From assembly GCA_036323355.1 (NCBI GenBank), contig AP028876.1, positions 496,001 to 560,000 on the forward strand: DNA of 64,000 nt, given 5' to 3'. The first letter of the stretch is position 1; the number at the start of each line of letters is the position of its first letter. Source of the DNA: Gottschalkiaceae bacterium SANA. GTDB taxonomy: Bacteria; Bacillota; Clostridia; Tissierellales; GPF-1. Positions 39,092 to 48,313 of this stretch are shown piece by piece. The notes under the pieces were generated by a model. That model made no database searches and was not told the origin of the DNA. It saw only the letters and a list, made by a program, of their open reading frames with translations. The translations under genes and the position numbers were made by a program.

Positions 39092-41111
39092 GTTTTACTT
39101 CCTTTCCTGTAACGATTTGATAAATAGTATCGGAGTCTTTTGCTGTGCGAATCGCGTGGACAAGCGTTTTGTCACGGATCATAGCATAAAAGCGTTTGAA
39201 GAACTTTCTTACATAACGGCTGTCATCGAACTTAAATGCGAGCATAAAAAGGATATCAACAGATTCATCTCCCCAGGTAATCGGCTTGTCTAGTGTTAAG
39301 ATTGCAACAGACGGTCGAGTTACAAAAGGTTGTTCTCCATGTGGAATGGCAATGCCGAATCCGATGGAGGTGTTGGTGATCTTCTCTCGTTCTAAACAGC
39401 TTTGTGCAAATCCTTTAATAACGGCACCTTGAGTTTCTAGAGCGTTTCCCAGAAAACGAATGGCTGTTTCTGAATCAGGCAAGGCGATCTGGGGGTAAAT
39501 CAGTTCTTTTGAATAAAGTGCTGGGTGCGGTCCTTCGAGAGAATCGCTTTGAAAGTTTTTCGTTCCCGACACATTGTTGATGTATTTGCGTATATTTTGA
39601 ATATCTCGATCGCTAACAAGAGGATTGATTAATACAACAGGTTTGTCATATCCCCGAAGTGGGATCGTTGAAATTATAATGTCGTAATTTAAACTTTTTA
39701 TTTTGCTGACATCATTTACGGAGGTAATCTCGATGATTTTCAGGTCGGAAATCGAATGTTCCAAGCGAACAGCGGCAAGTTGAGCCGTTCCAATCCCACT
39801 AGAACAAACAATGACCGCACGGGTCAGGGTTTTCTTTCGTTCCAAGGCGGCACCGAAATGCATGGCCAGGTATGCGACTTCTTCCTCGGTTACCTTGATG
39901 CCATAATACTTTTCAAATAATACACTAGAGGACCATGCCGCCCCAAAAATGGAAGGATATTTTAGTTTAATCTCATCCAATAATGGATTCTTTAAGCGCA
40001 ATCCGTATTTCAAGCGATTGATCGTTGGACGTAAATGCAAGATCAGCCCGGTAAGGAGTTGTTGATCGGAATGCAGATCCGTTGATAAAACGATCCCAAC
40101 CAAGTTAATGATTTCTTTGGCTAAAACGCGAACATGATCATCAGATTTTTCAATAATATCTTCTGATTTGTCAATGGTAAATCCCTGTTGCATTTTAGAG
40201 CCTAATATATGGAGAGAAATATAGCCAACCTCTGCTTCTGGAATCTTGAGGTGGTAAATTTCTTCAACGCCTTTTGTAATTTTGCGTGCGATCTCATATT
40301 CCTTCTTTTGTTGGATTACCAGCAATTGATCACTTTCCATCTTAATATCTTTATTCTTTTTAATTCGTTCCATGCTGATGGCGATATGAATCAAAAGACA
40401 AGTGAAGGCATCTTCTGCTAAAGGAAATTCTGCATCTCGTTCTGCATTCTTTAGAATGGTTTCGATGCCATTAAGATCGGTATCTGGAAATAATTCTTTC
40501 AATTGTAGGTAATTGACATAGTCAATGCGACTATCTATCATTCCGTCGTTGATCTGTAAAATGTCTTCAAGATCTTGATCGGTTTTTAGAATGTCCAAAA
40601 GGTCGGCCATGGCATTACGAATTTGCTGTTCGTTTCCGTGAAGACTAACACCCTCTTTTTGTTTTCTCTTGAGAGTAATCTCGTAAGGTTTCAGCCAAGT
40701 CTCCACGTCTTCCAAATCGTTATACACAGTCACGCGGCTGACAAATAATTCATCAGCTAATTGTTGCATGGTTAGATGACTCTGTGTCAAAAGCAGTTTC
40801 TTAATTAAGAAGAACCTGCGATCCTCTGCACTGAATGGAGAGGTGTAAGAAGACGATTCTTTGATCAATCGATTGAGAAGGTTTTGACTCTTCGTATCGG
40901 TTTCCAACCAAACACCAATTCTCGGTTTTTTGAATAATTGAATGCCGGGATATTTTGATTGAAGAAATGCGTCTAAGTCATTGAGATCGTTTCGAATCGA
41001 TCGATTGGAGACATCTAGGCGCATGGCGATCGTATTAATGGTTAAGGGCTTACTTTCCGTAGCGAGGATCTTTAAAATTTCACGACTCCGTTTGTTTTTT
41101 AAGGTTTTCAT
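39075..41111 (-). CDS. BglG/MtlR-type PRD transcriptional regulator with EIIB and EIIA domains
   Basis: A 678-residue regulator: two HTH domains (about 1-60, with NTIAMRLDVSNRSIRNDL, and 80-150), PRD1 (about 180-290) and PRD2 (about 295-400), an EIIB-Gat-like domain with Cys in VIVCSSGIGTAQ (about 410), and a C-terminal EIIA-fructose domain with FGIAIPHGEQ (about 590). This is the MtlR/LicR layout of a DNA-binding activator switched by PTS phosphorylation, not an RNA antiterminator. The ATG at 41111 has AAAGGA upstream. It heads the cluster with IIA, IIC, IIB and GatZ. Confidence 0.92.
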   Translation of the reverse strand: MKTLKNKRSREILKILATESKPLTINTIAMRLDVSNRSIRNDLNDLDAFLQSKYPGIQLFKKPRIGVWLETDTKSQNLLNRLIKESSSYTSPFSAEDRRFFLIKKLLLTQSHLTMQQLADELFVSRVTVYNDLEDVETWLKPYEITLKRKQKEGVSLHGNEQQIRNAMADLLDILKTDQDLEDILQINDGMIDSRIDYVNYLQLKELFPDTDLNGIETILKNAERDAEFPLAEDAFTCLLIHIAISMERIKKNKDIKMESDQLLVIQQKKEYEIARKITKGVEEIYHLKIPEAEVGYISLHILGSKMQQGFTIDKSEDIIEKSDDHVRVLAKEIINLVGIVLSTDLHSDQQLLTGLILHLRPTINRLKYGLRLKNPLLDEIKLKYPSIFGAAWSSSVLFEKYYGIKVTEEEVAYLAMHFGAALERKKTLTRAVIVCSSGIGTAQLAAVRLEHSISDLKIIEITSVNDVSKIKSLNYDIIISTIPLRGYDKPVVLINPLVSDRDIQNIRKYINNVSGTKNFQSDSLEGPHPALYSKELIYPQIALPDSETAIRFLGNALETQGAVIKGFAQSCLEREKITNTSIGFGIAIPHGEQPFVTRPSVAILTLDKPITWGDESVDILFMLAFKFDDSRYVRKFFKRFYAMIRDKTLVHAIRTAKDSDTIYQIVTGKEVKHERNY

Positions 41112-41135
41112 GAAACATCCTTTCTGCTTGGCCAA

Positions 41136-41171
41136 TGAGGCAAAAACATACGATATGTTTCCTTGGCCTCA
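41136..41171 (-). promoter_or_regulatory. Nested inverted repeats upstream of the PRD regulator gene
   Basis: TGAGGC (41136-41141) and GCCTCA (41166-41171) flank an inner dyad AAACATA-CGA-TATGTTT. It lies 25 bases before the PRD regulator start. It may be an operator for that regulator or a leader hairpin. I could not find a convincing promoter near it. Confidence 0.5.
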
Positions 41172-41253
41172 TATTATCATGGATTAATTCCTTTTAAGTT
41201 CATACTACATACCGAAATAATGTGGCAAAACTATATTATTGCTCTAAAGAGTA

Positions 41254-41284
41254 GAAAAAATCCACCTTTGAGACAAGGTGGATT
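41254..41284 (-). terminator. Terminator of the DeoR-reductase-ManA-PfkB operon (minus strand)
   Basis: On the minus strand AATCCACCTT pairs with AAGGTGGATT, followed by a T run. It lies just after the PfkB stop codon. Confidence 0.87.
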
Positions 41285-41296
41285 ACAAAAAGTATA

Positions 41297-42229
41297 TCAT
41301 TTTGTTTTCACAATTTGCAAATGTGGCAAAACTTTTAGAATTTCCGCATTGTTTGCGAAGTTGGTCCCCTCTTTCGTTACAGCAATGACTGAAGCAGCTG
41401 CGGCTATTTGAATGCATTCTGTAAGAGCTAATCCCTTTTCTTGTCCATAAACATAACCAGAAACCATGGAATCGCCAGCACCAACAGTACTTAGAACCGT
41501 TACGCGAGGGACCTTAACGTGAAACATCTGTTGGGCATCAATAAAGAGAGAGCCCTCTGCACCCAGGGAAACACAGATTCGTTCGATTCCCTTTTTTAAC
41601 ATTGGGGTGACAGCTTCTTGAATTTCCTTATGGGTAGAAAGTGATCGTCCAATCAGGGATTCCAGTTCCTCTAGGTTTGGTTTGATAAAATTTGGAACCG
41701 CATCGGGGTTGGCCTTCAGCAGCTGACCGTTAATATCCAAGGCAACTTTGGCTCCTCGGGATTTTGCCTCTTTCACGAGCCTTGTGTAGAAATTAGCAGG
41801 CACGCCTTTGGGGAGAGATCCGGCAATTACCACCCACATTCCTTCCTTCAAATGGTCGGTATAGTCTGAAAGAAAGCGGTTTAAGTCATCTTCAGAAAGG
41901 GTGGGTCCCTCTTCATTTAGGTCTGTGGTTGCTCCTGTATCTAGAGAAACCAGTTTTTGATTGGTTCTGGTTTTGCCTTCAATAAAAACAAAGTGAGTAG
42001 AGATTCCCTTTTTTTGGCATTGGGCTTCGATCCATTTCCCTTCATCGCCGGCCAAAAAGCCCATGGCCAGGGTTTCTTCTCCATTAATCTGCATAAAGCG
42101 GGAAACGTTGATTCCTTTGCCGCCGGGATCTTGTACCTGACTCTCAACGAGATTGACTTGACCGGGCCGAAACTGATTGATGTAGATGGTCCGATCAATG
42201 GCAGGGTTCAAGGTAACTGTCAGAATCAT
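41297..42229 (-). CDS. 1-phosphofructokinase / tagatose-6-phosphate kinase family (PfkB) kinase
   Basis: A 310-residue PfkB sugar kinase with LNPAIDRTI, DPGGKGINVSR, KPNLEELESLIGR and the C-terminal catalytic VGAGDSMVSGYVYG. It phosphorylates a hexose phosphate. FruK and LacC are too similar to separate by eye; a fructose-family PTS and GatZ nearby allow either fructose-1-phosphate or tagatose-6-phosphate. Last gene of the operon, two bases after ManA, with CAGGAGGGG before its ATG. Confidence 0.9.
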   Translation of the reverse strand: MILTVTLNPAIDRTIYINQFRPGQVNLVESQVQDPGGKGINVSRFMQINGEETLAMGFLAGDEGKWIEAQCQKKGISTHFVFIEGKTRTNQKLVSLDTGATTDLNEEGPTLSEDDLNRFLSDYTDHLKEGMWVVIAGSLPKGVPANFYTRLVKEAKSRGAKVALDINGQLLKANPDAVPNFIKPNLEELESLIGRSLSTHKEIQEAVTPMLKKGIERICVSLGAEGSLFIDAQQMFHVKVPRVTVLSTVGAGDSMVSGYVYGQEKGLALTECIQIAAAASVIAVTKEGTNFANNAEILKVLPHLQIVKTK

Positions 42230-42231
42230 AC

Positions 42232-43221
42232 TTACCCCTCCTGATTGACCAGGGAGAGAATCTCCTTGTCAAGTTTTGCCACATTGGGCTGATAGGTTTT
42301 CAGTAATTGGCAATCGCCGCTGATTTCATAAGCACCTAAGGCAGCTGGAATTAAAACACTGTCGCCAAATTGAAAGGGTACAGTCATTTTATCAGTCGTG
42401 ATGACACCTTGACCTTCGACACAAGAGAAGATATGGAATCGCTCGGGGTCGCTCTCTCCTTCATAGTAGGAATGGATACTTATGTGTTCCAAGGAAAAGT
42501 TGCGATCATAGCAATAGTAAGTATGGGTGTAGGTTTCTTGTTGGTTTTTTAATCCCTTGATCAAGTTGCCTTCCAATTCCAGATTTGTTACAGCTAGGGC
42601 TTTTTCGATATGGAGTTCTCTGCCACGTCCATAATCATAGACGCGATAGGTGGTGTCAGAATTCTGGTTAATCTCGGCAACCAGGACATCGGGGCCGATC
42701 GCATGAATGGTTCCAGTGCTGACATAGACCACATCGCCTTTTTTTACGGGGATTTTATGGAGATACTCGTCAAATCGGTTTTCTTCAATGGCTTGACGGA
42801 ATTGTGCTTCGCTGCAATTGTTTAAGCCAACGTATAAGCAGGCTTGGTCGGAATAGGTATCAACGACATACCAGGCTTCTGTCTTTCCCATATCGCCTTC
42901 GTGCTCCATAGCGTAGGCATCATCGGGATGAACCTGTACGGAAAGAGATTGACTGGTGGCAAGTTGTTTATAAAGAAGTGGGAACCACTTCGGTGGAATT
43001 TCAGTACCGAGAAACCCTTTGGCATCCAGTTCGATTAGTTCCTGCAGGCTTTTGCCCGTCAAAGATCCATTAGAAACGATACTCATGCCGTTTTGATGGT
43101 TGCAGACATCCCAGGATTCTCCGATCAACCCTTGGGGCACATCGGAACGAAAGTCAGAATAATGGGTGCAACCCCATGGCTTTTCTTTATAAACGGGTGT
43201 AAAAGTTAAGGGATAATACAT
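42232..43221 (-). CDS. manA: Class I mannose-6-phosphate isomerase
   Basis: A 329-residue type I phosphomannose isomerase of the short Gram-positive form. Zn ligands are visible in SVQVHPDDAYA and MGKTEAWYVVD, and later in YVSTGTIHAIGPDVLVAEIN. It interconverts mannose-6-phosphate and fructose-6-phosphate, feeding glycolysis. Third gene of the operon, 11 bases after the reductase, with AAGGAGG upstream. Confidence 0.93.
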   Translation of the reverse strand: MYYPLTFTPVYKEKPWGCTHYSDFRSDVPQGLIGESWDVCNHQNGMSIVSNGSLTGKSLQELIELDAKGFLGTEIPPKWFPLLYKQLATSQSLSVQVHPDDAYAMEHEGDMGKTEAWYVVDTYSDQACLYVGLNNCSEAQFRQAIEENRFDEYLHKIPVKKGDVVYVSTGTIHAIGPDVLVAEINQNSDTTYRVYDYGRGRELHIEKALAVTNLELEGNLIKGLKNQQETYTHTYYCYDRNFSLEHISIHSYYEGESDPERFHIFSCVEGQGVITTDKMTVPFQFGDSVLIPAALGAYEISGDCQLLKTYQPNVAKLDKEILSLVNQEG

Positions 43222-43232
43222 GTCGTTCCTCC

Positions 43233-44102
43233 TTATAGGGAATAATGGAAAGCGGCTAGTTCCTTGCTGATACTTTCTTCCGTGGGAAGAATGGAAATGC
43301 CGGCTGCTTTTGTTTGAGAATAATCTAGACGAAGATCGCGTGGATGATTTTTAAATTTTTCGCTTGCGCAAAGAATGGTTTCATCAATGACTTCTTCGCT
43401 GATATTGATTTCTTTAAGAATCAGGCGAGCCGTTTCATAACGACTCATGGTGTTTTCACTGCCGAAGTGATAGATGTTCGCTGGAAGCGCAAAGATAGAA
43501 TCAAATTGATCGATCAAGTCATAGGCACAAGTAACTCCCCTGAATTCATTGGGAGATGCTTGGGTTGGTTGATGGCGAAGCGCTGCCGAGAAAACATCCC
43601 AAAAGAGGGTATAGCCGTTAGGAAGGTTTCGTTCCGGCAAGCCGAATAGCCAGCTGAGACGTAAAATTACGGCGTCGGCTTCTAGGGCCTGAATGGCTTT
43701 TTCTGCCGCATACTTGGTTTGGCCATAGACGGTATCAGGAACCGGTACGGTATCTACTGTGTAGGGTCCCGCTTCTTTGTTGCCATTGAATACTTGCTCC
43801 GTACTAAAAAATAAAAGCTTTGCGCCGTGTTTCTTGCATTCTTTTGCAATATGCGCTGCGGCTTCGGTGTTGACGCGATAGGCCAGGTCGGGATGATCTT
43901 CGCAGACCTGAGTCATGGCAATGGCTGCCGCATGGATGACATGGGTCGGTTGAAAGTTGTCAAAGGTTTGGCTGACAGCTTGGTGATCCGTAATATCTAG
44001 TTGTTCTCGATCAAGGCTTAAGATCTCCCATTGATCTTGATAGGTTTTTGTGGTGCGGGACATTAAAAATCCTTTCCCGCCGGTAATGAGTACTTTTTTC
44101 AT
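43233..44102 (-). CDS. SDR family NAD-dependent reductase/epimerase (RmlD-like)
   Basis: A 289-residue extended short-chain dehydrogenase. The nucleotide loop ITGGKGFLMSR departs from GxxGxxG, so cofactor binding may be altered; the catalytic YGQTKYAAEK (YxxxK) is intact and STEQVFNG precedes it. It looks most like dTDP-4-dehydrorhamnose reductase, but there are no other rhamnose genes here. In this operon it may reduce or oxidise a hexose. AAGGAGG precedes the ATG. Confidence 0.85.
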   Translation of the reverse strand: MKKVLITGGKGFLMSRTTKTYQDQWEILSLDREQLDITDHQAVSQTFDNFQPTHVIHAAAIAMTQVCEDHPDLAYRVNTEAAAHIAKECKKHGAKLLFFSTEQVFNGNKEAGPYTVDTVPVPDTVYGQTKYAAEKAIQALEADAVILRLSWLFGLPERNLPNGYTLFWDVFSAALRHQPTQASPNEFRGVTCAYDLIDQFDSIFALPANIYHFGSENTMSRYETARLILKEINISEEVIDETILCASEKFKNHPRDLRLDYSQTKAAGISILPTEESISKELAAFHYSL

Positions 44103-44111
44103 GATGCCTCC

Positions 44112-44870
44112 TTAGAGTAGATGGATCGGATATTCTGCGATGCGTGCTTGAATCTCCGACTCCAAAGGTTTTTCACTGATAATGTAATCGAAATCCTTTA
44201 GGTTTGCAAATTGATACAATCCAGATGAGTGAAATTTCTTTGTTTCCACCAAAAGAATTTTCTGATGAGCAATCGACATTAAAACGCGTTTGGTGTTTCC
44301 GTCATCAATATTGTAGGTCATGATACCTAAGTCGGCTGGAATCCCGCAGGTAGACATAAAGATCTTGTTCACTCGAATACGAGTCAGATTTTCCATGGTT
44401 TCTGTCCCAGTGAAACCGCCTTCATCCTGGTTGTAAACACCGCCGGGGCAAACCATGCGCAGATGTGGATTGCGACAGAGTCTGTAGAGAATTTCCAGGT
44501 CGTTGGTGACGACCGTAAGGGGATGCTTGTAAGCCACCAATTCTTCTGCCAAGGCAAGAGTGGTGGAAGAGATGTCAAGAAAGATCACATCTTTGGGTTC
44601 AATGAGCGCCATGGCTTTTTTCGCAATCTGATGCTGCCCCAAAGACAGGGTTGAACGTCGCGCATCGATAGGCTGAATTTCAACAGGCAGGGTTTTTAAA
44701 ATTCCACCGCCATAGGTTCGTTCTAGGATGCCTTCCTTTTCAAGGGCTTGAAGGTCTTTTCGAATGGCATCTTCCGACATGCCGAACTGTTGGCTTAGGT
44801 CTTTAACACGAACCCGGCCTTCTTGTTTTAAAATTTGTATAATTTGAGACATGCGTTCTTGAGGAAACAT
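44112..44870 (-). CDS. DeoR family transcriptional regulator
   Basis: A 252-residue DeoR regulator. The N-terminal HTH (ERMSQIIQILKQEGRVRVKDLSQQFGMSEDAIRKDLQ region) is followed by a DeoR sensor domain with FLDISSTTLALAEEL and VCPGGVYNQDEGGFTG. It binds a sugar phosphate as effector. It is the first gene of its operon and divergent from the glycyl radical enzyme gene, so it may control both. GAGGTGG precedes the ATG. Confidence 0.92.
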   Translation of the reverse strand: MFPQERMSQIIQILKQEGRVRVKDLSQQFGMSEDAIRKDLQALEKEGILERTYGGGILKTLPVEIQPIDARRSTLSLGQHQIAKKAMALIEPKDVIFLDISSTTLALAEELVAYKHPLTVVTNDLEILYRLCRNPHLRMVCPGGVYNQDEGGFTGTETMENLTRIRVNKIFMSTCGIPADLGIMTYNIDDGNTKRVLMSIAHQKILLVETKKFHSSGLYQFANLKDFDYIISEKPLESEIQARIAEYPIHLL

Positions 44871-44882
44871 TTTCCACCTCGA

Positions 44883-44902
44883 TTATTGTTTTTTATTGTT
44901 TT
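44883..44902 (+). promoter_or_regulatory. Tandem TTATTGTTTT repeat, probable DeoR operator
   Basis: TTATTGTTTT occurs twice head to tail (44883-44892 and 44893-44902), exactly one helical turn apart, 13 bases before the DeoR start codon and in the divergent intergenic region. DeoR-family proteins often bind direct repeats of this size. Confidence 0.6.
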
Positions 44903-45074
44903 ATGATTTTATTATATAGAAGCTGAAAGTGGGTTGCAAGGCGATTATCCAAATATATAGTCAATGTTTGAACGCATTAATCAGGAAAAAATTGAAGAAT
45001 TTGCAGGTGGAAGAGGAATCAACTATAATAAATGCGAGAAAGTAATAAAGAACAATAAGAGGAGGATCGTGGAG

Positions 45075-47351
45075 ATGAATCGATTTCAAAAAATGAAACA
45101 ATCGCTTCTTGGCGTTCAACGGCAGATTTCCATTGAGCGGGCAAGGTATTATACAGAAAGCCATCGCCAAACGGTGGGGGAATCTACAATTATACGTCGC
45201 GCCAAGGCAACTGCGCATATTTTGGACTCTGTTGAGATTTCTTTGCGGGATGGAGAGATACTAGCAGGAAACCGAACGGTAAAGCCACGAAGTGGGATTT
45301 TATCTCCAGAGATGAGTCCCTATTGGATTTATGAGGAGCGAAATACCCTCGGCTCACGGCCGCAAGATCCCTTTGTTTTTCTAGATGCAGATTTGAAAGA
45401 ATTTGAAGAAAAAATATATCCTTATTGGAAGGGTCGCAGTTTGAAGGATGAAATTGAGGGTCTGATTCCTACAAATGTGCAGGCAGCGCGGGATACAAAA
45501 ATAGTAAAACTGAACCAAACAGATAAGGGACAAGGTCATATTATTCCAGATTTTGAACGGAGCATGAAGTTGGGAATCGTTGGATTGCTAGAAGAGGTGG
45601 AAGGACAGTCGCCTCAAACGGAGACCCATCAAGCCATGTCGATTACCTTGCGAGCCACCTCTCGTCATATCCTTCGTTACGGTGAATGGATTGAAAGGGA
45701 GAAGATTGAAGAGTCGGATCCAAAACGTGCAGAAGAGTTGGAAGAACTCCGTCATATGGTTGTAAGAATGGCCACCGAAGCGCCGCAATCCTTTTACGAA
45801 GCGGTACAATTGTTTTGGTTTCTCAATCTTGCTCTTCAATATGAGTCAAATGCTTCAAGTATTTCTTGTGGTCGCTTTGATCAGTATATGTTTCCCTTTT
45901 TACAGCGAGACTTGAAAAAGGGAATTCCAGAATGTGAATTGAAAGATATTTTGAGAATGCTTTGGATCAAAATGAATGACGTGGTTCTACTTCGAAGCCA
46001 GGAAAGCGCAAAATATTTTGCCGGATTTCCAACAGGGTACACGATTATCCTTGGCGGTGTGGACACAGAGGGCTGCAATGCGGTCAATCTCTTGTCGGAG
46101 TGGATTTTAGATACTTATGCGGACATTAAGTTGCCGCAGCCCAATCTGGGTGTGCGTGTCAATGAACGGACACCAGACCGTTTCTTTAAGAAAACGGTAG
46201 AGACCATTCGGTTAGGGACTGGAATTCCTCAGGTCTTTAACGATGAGGTAATTATTCCCGGATTTTTAAATCGTGGCATTTCGCTATCCGATGCACGAGA
46301 TTATGCCGTCGTCGGCTGCGTAGAATTAAGTCTGCCGGGAAAACTATACGGATTACATGATATTGCCCTTTTCAACCTAGTCAAGGTTTTAGAAGTTGTT
46401 TTACATGAGCAGTCATCCAAAATCACCTCCTATCGGTGTTTGGTTGATACCATCAAGGCCACCATCAGCGAATATGTACAAAGAATGGTGGAAGGATCGA
46501 ATGTAGTGGACGGAGCCCACGCGAAATTCGCGCCGATTCCACTGCTTTCCTCCTTGATGGAAGAATGTGTGGAAACCAGCAAAGATGTAACGGCGGGAGG
46601 CATGAAATACAATTTTTCAGGCGTTCAGGGGATCGGAACAGCGAACCTAAGTGACGCCTTGTACGCGATTAAGCAGGTGGTTTATGAAGAAAAACAGATG
46701 AGTCTTGAGGATTTGAGTCGAATTCTAGCCTCGGATTACGAAGACGAAGAAATCTTCCGTCATCGATTGATCCATCGCTACAAGAAATTCGGAAACGATC
46801 AGGAAGAGGTTGATATCATTGGCGCTGACATGCTGCGTTTCTATTGTGAAGAAGTCGTAAAATATAAAAACAGTCGCGGTGGTCATTTTATGCCGGGATC
46901 CTATACGGTTTCCGCCCATGTGCCTTTGGGTCAAGCGGTAGGGGCGACGCCAGACGGTCGAAAAGCAAGGGAGCAACTGGCAGACGGCGGTCTTTCGCCC
47001 ATGGTCGGTCGGGACAAAGAGGGACCAACAGCGGTATTGAAGTCAGTATCAAGACTGGATCATGTACTCTTAACCAATGGATCATTGTTGAATGTGAAAT
47101 TTCATCCAGCAACCCTAGAAGGAGAAGCGGGTATTCGACGAATGGTGGGGTATTTAAAGGCGTATATGCGGCTGAAAATTCAACATATCCAGTTTAATAT
47201 TGTTTCTGCCGAAACGCTGAGGGATGCCCAGGCGCATCCGGAGCGATATTCGGATCTGGTGATTCGAGTTGCTGGATATTCCGCGATCTTTGTTGAGTTG
47301 AACAAGCGGATTCAAGAGGATATTATTGCACGGACTGAACATCAATTATAA
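45075..47351 (+). CDS. Glycyl radical enzyme, eliminase-type (PFL2 family)
   Basis: A 758-residue glycyl radical enzyme. The radical is expected on Gly734 in RVAGYSA, close to the C-terminus; the active-site Cys415 is in GCVELS, with Glu417 two residues later. The CxE pair marks eliminating members (diol dehydratases, choline-TMA lyase, isethionate-type C-S lyases), not pyruvate formate-lyase, which has CC. The usual P after the Glu is replaced by L, so the substrate is open. The ATG at 45075 has GGAGG upstream; the extra 37 codons before it are unlikely to be translated. The activase gene follows. Confidence 0.92.
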   Translation: MNRFQKMKQSLLGVQRQISIERARYYTESHRQTVGESTIIRRAKATAHILDSVEISLRDGEILAGNRTVKPRSGILSPEMSPYWIYEERNTLGSRPQDPFVFLDADLKEFEEKIYPYWKGRSLKDEIEGLIPTNVQAARDTKIVKLNQTDKGQGHIIPDFERSMKLGIVGLLEEVEGQSPQTETHQAMSITLRATSRHILRYGEWIEREKIEESDPKRAEELEELRHMVVRMATEAPQSFYEAVQLFWFLNLALQYESNASSISCGRFDQYMFPFLQRDLKKGIPECELKDILRMLWIKMNDVVLLRSQESAKYFAGFPTGYTIILGGVDTEGCNAVNLLSEWILDTYADIKLPQPNLGVRVNERTPDRFFKKTVETIRLGTGIPQVFNDEVIIPGFLNRGISLSDARDYAVVGCVELSLPGKLYGLHDIALFNLVKVLEVVLHEQSSKITSYRCLVDTIKATISEYVQRMVEGSNVVDGAHAKFAPIPLLSSLMEECVETSKDVTAGGMKYNFSGVQGIGTANLSDALYAIKQVVYEEKQMSLEDLSRILASDYEDEEIFRHRLIHRYKKFGNDQEEVDIIGADMLRFYCEEVVKYKNSRGGHFMPGSYTVSAHVPLGQAVGATPDGRKAREQLADGGLSPMVGRDKEGPTAVLKSVSRLDHVLLTNGSLLNVKFHPATLEGEAGIRRMVGYLKAYMRLKIQHIQFNIVSAETLRDAQAHPERYSDLVIRVAGYSAIFVELNKRIQEDIIARTEHQL

Positions 47352-47361
47352 GGATGATGAG

Positions 47362-48201
47362 ATGGAAAAAGCGTTGATAATGAATGTACAAAAATTCAGT
47401 CTCCATGATGGTGGTGGGATTCGCACCTTGATTTTTTTAAAGGGATGTGCGCTTCACTGTCCTTGGTGTGCCAATCCGGAAAGTCAGAATCGCGAGATTG
47501 AAGTCATGCGTAAGCCGAGTCTTTGCATCCAATGCAGCGCGCCTAGTTGTAAGGCATGTACCCAGGCACCAGAGCATTGTCCAACAGGGGCTATGTGCGA
47601 GATTGGAGAGTGGATGGATGTCGATCAGCTTGTAGAGATTGCGAAAAAAGATGCGATCTTTTATGATGCAACAGGAGGTGGGGTTACCTTTTCAGGGGGA
47701 GAACCCATGGAATGGGCTGCGTTTTTAAAAGAGTCCATACCCAAGCTGAAAGAAGAGGGACTGCATGTGGCAGTGGAAACATGCGGCGCCGGACCTCTGG
47801 AAGCCTATCAAGTCTTGGCGCAGCAAGTGGATCTTTGGCTTTTTGACTTGAAGATGGCAGATAATGAATTGTCAAAAAAAATTCTGGGCGCATCTTTTGA
47901 TGCCCTATTTGAGCGGATGACGGTTTTGAAGGAAGCAGGGGCTCGGGTGATTGTCAGAATTCCCCTGATACCGAAATACACGTCAACGGAAAAGAATTTG
48001 ATGACCTTGGCGAAGCGGGTACAGGAAGCGGGGATTGGCGAGGTTCATCTTCTGCCTTTTCATCAGTATGGCGAAGGCAAATACCAAGCATTAAATCGCA
48101 CTTATGAATTCGCGGGTATGGCGCCTATGAAAGACGAGGAAGCCGAAGAGTGTGCGGAATACTTCCGGAGTCGTGGAATTCGGGTGCAAATCGGTGGATA
48201 A
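47362..48201 (+). CDS. Glycyl radical enzyme activating protein (radical SAM)
   Basis: A 279-residue radical-SAM activase. The cluster motif is CALHCPWC (Cys29, Cys33, Cys36), preceded by FSLHDGGGIRTLIFLKG, which is the family start. A ferredoxin-like Cys-rich insert (CIQCSAPSCKACT, EHC) follows but is atypical. FSGGEPM and FDLKMAD are also present. It places the radical on the preceding enzyme's glycine. It starts 10 bases after that gene. AAGGATGATGAG precedes the ATG. Confidence 0.93.
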   Translation: MEKALIMNVQKFSLHDGGGIRTLIFLKGCALHCPWCANPESQNREIEVMRKPSLCIQCSAPSCKACTQAPEHCPTGAMCEIGEWMDVDQLVEIAKKDAIFYDATGGGVTFSGGEPMEWAAFLKESIPKLKEEGLHVAVETCGAGPLEAYQVLAQQVDLWLFDLKMADNELSKKILGASFDALFERMTVLKEAGARVIVRIPLIPKYTSTEKNLMTLAKRVQEAGIGEVHLLPFHQYGEGKYQALNRTYEFAGMAPMKDEEAEECAEYFRSRGIRVQIGG

Positions 48202-48267
48202 TGGAGTACAATTAGAATAAAGATAATAGTTGCGATCTATATCGCAACCTTCCAAGACTGATGACAG

Positions 48268-48296
48268 AAGACGAAGCAGAATGCTTCGTCTTTTTT
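48268..48296 (+). terminator. Terminator after the activase gene
   Basis: AAGACGAAGCA (48268-48278) pairs with TGCTTCGTCTT (48282-48292), followed by T residues. A separate hairpin (GTTGCGAT with ATCGCAAC, near 48230-48250) precedes it without a T run. Confidence 0.9.
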
Positions 48297-48313
48297 GAAT
48301 GAAGGGAGAAGAG

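Noticed and set aside
39075-41111. RNA-binding antiterminator of the BglG type
   Set aside because: The protein starts with DNA-binding HTH domains and carries EIIB and EIIA domains, which is the MtlR/LicR activator layout, without a CAT RNA-binding domain.
45075-47351. Pyruvate formate-lyase
   Set aside because: The active site has a single Cys with CxE (GCVE) in place of the CC pair of PFL.
48229-48250. Hairpin GTTGCGAT/ATCGCAAC as a terminator
   Set aside because: No T run follows; the real terminator is the next hairpin at 48268-48296.
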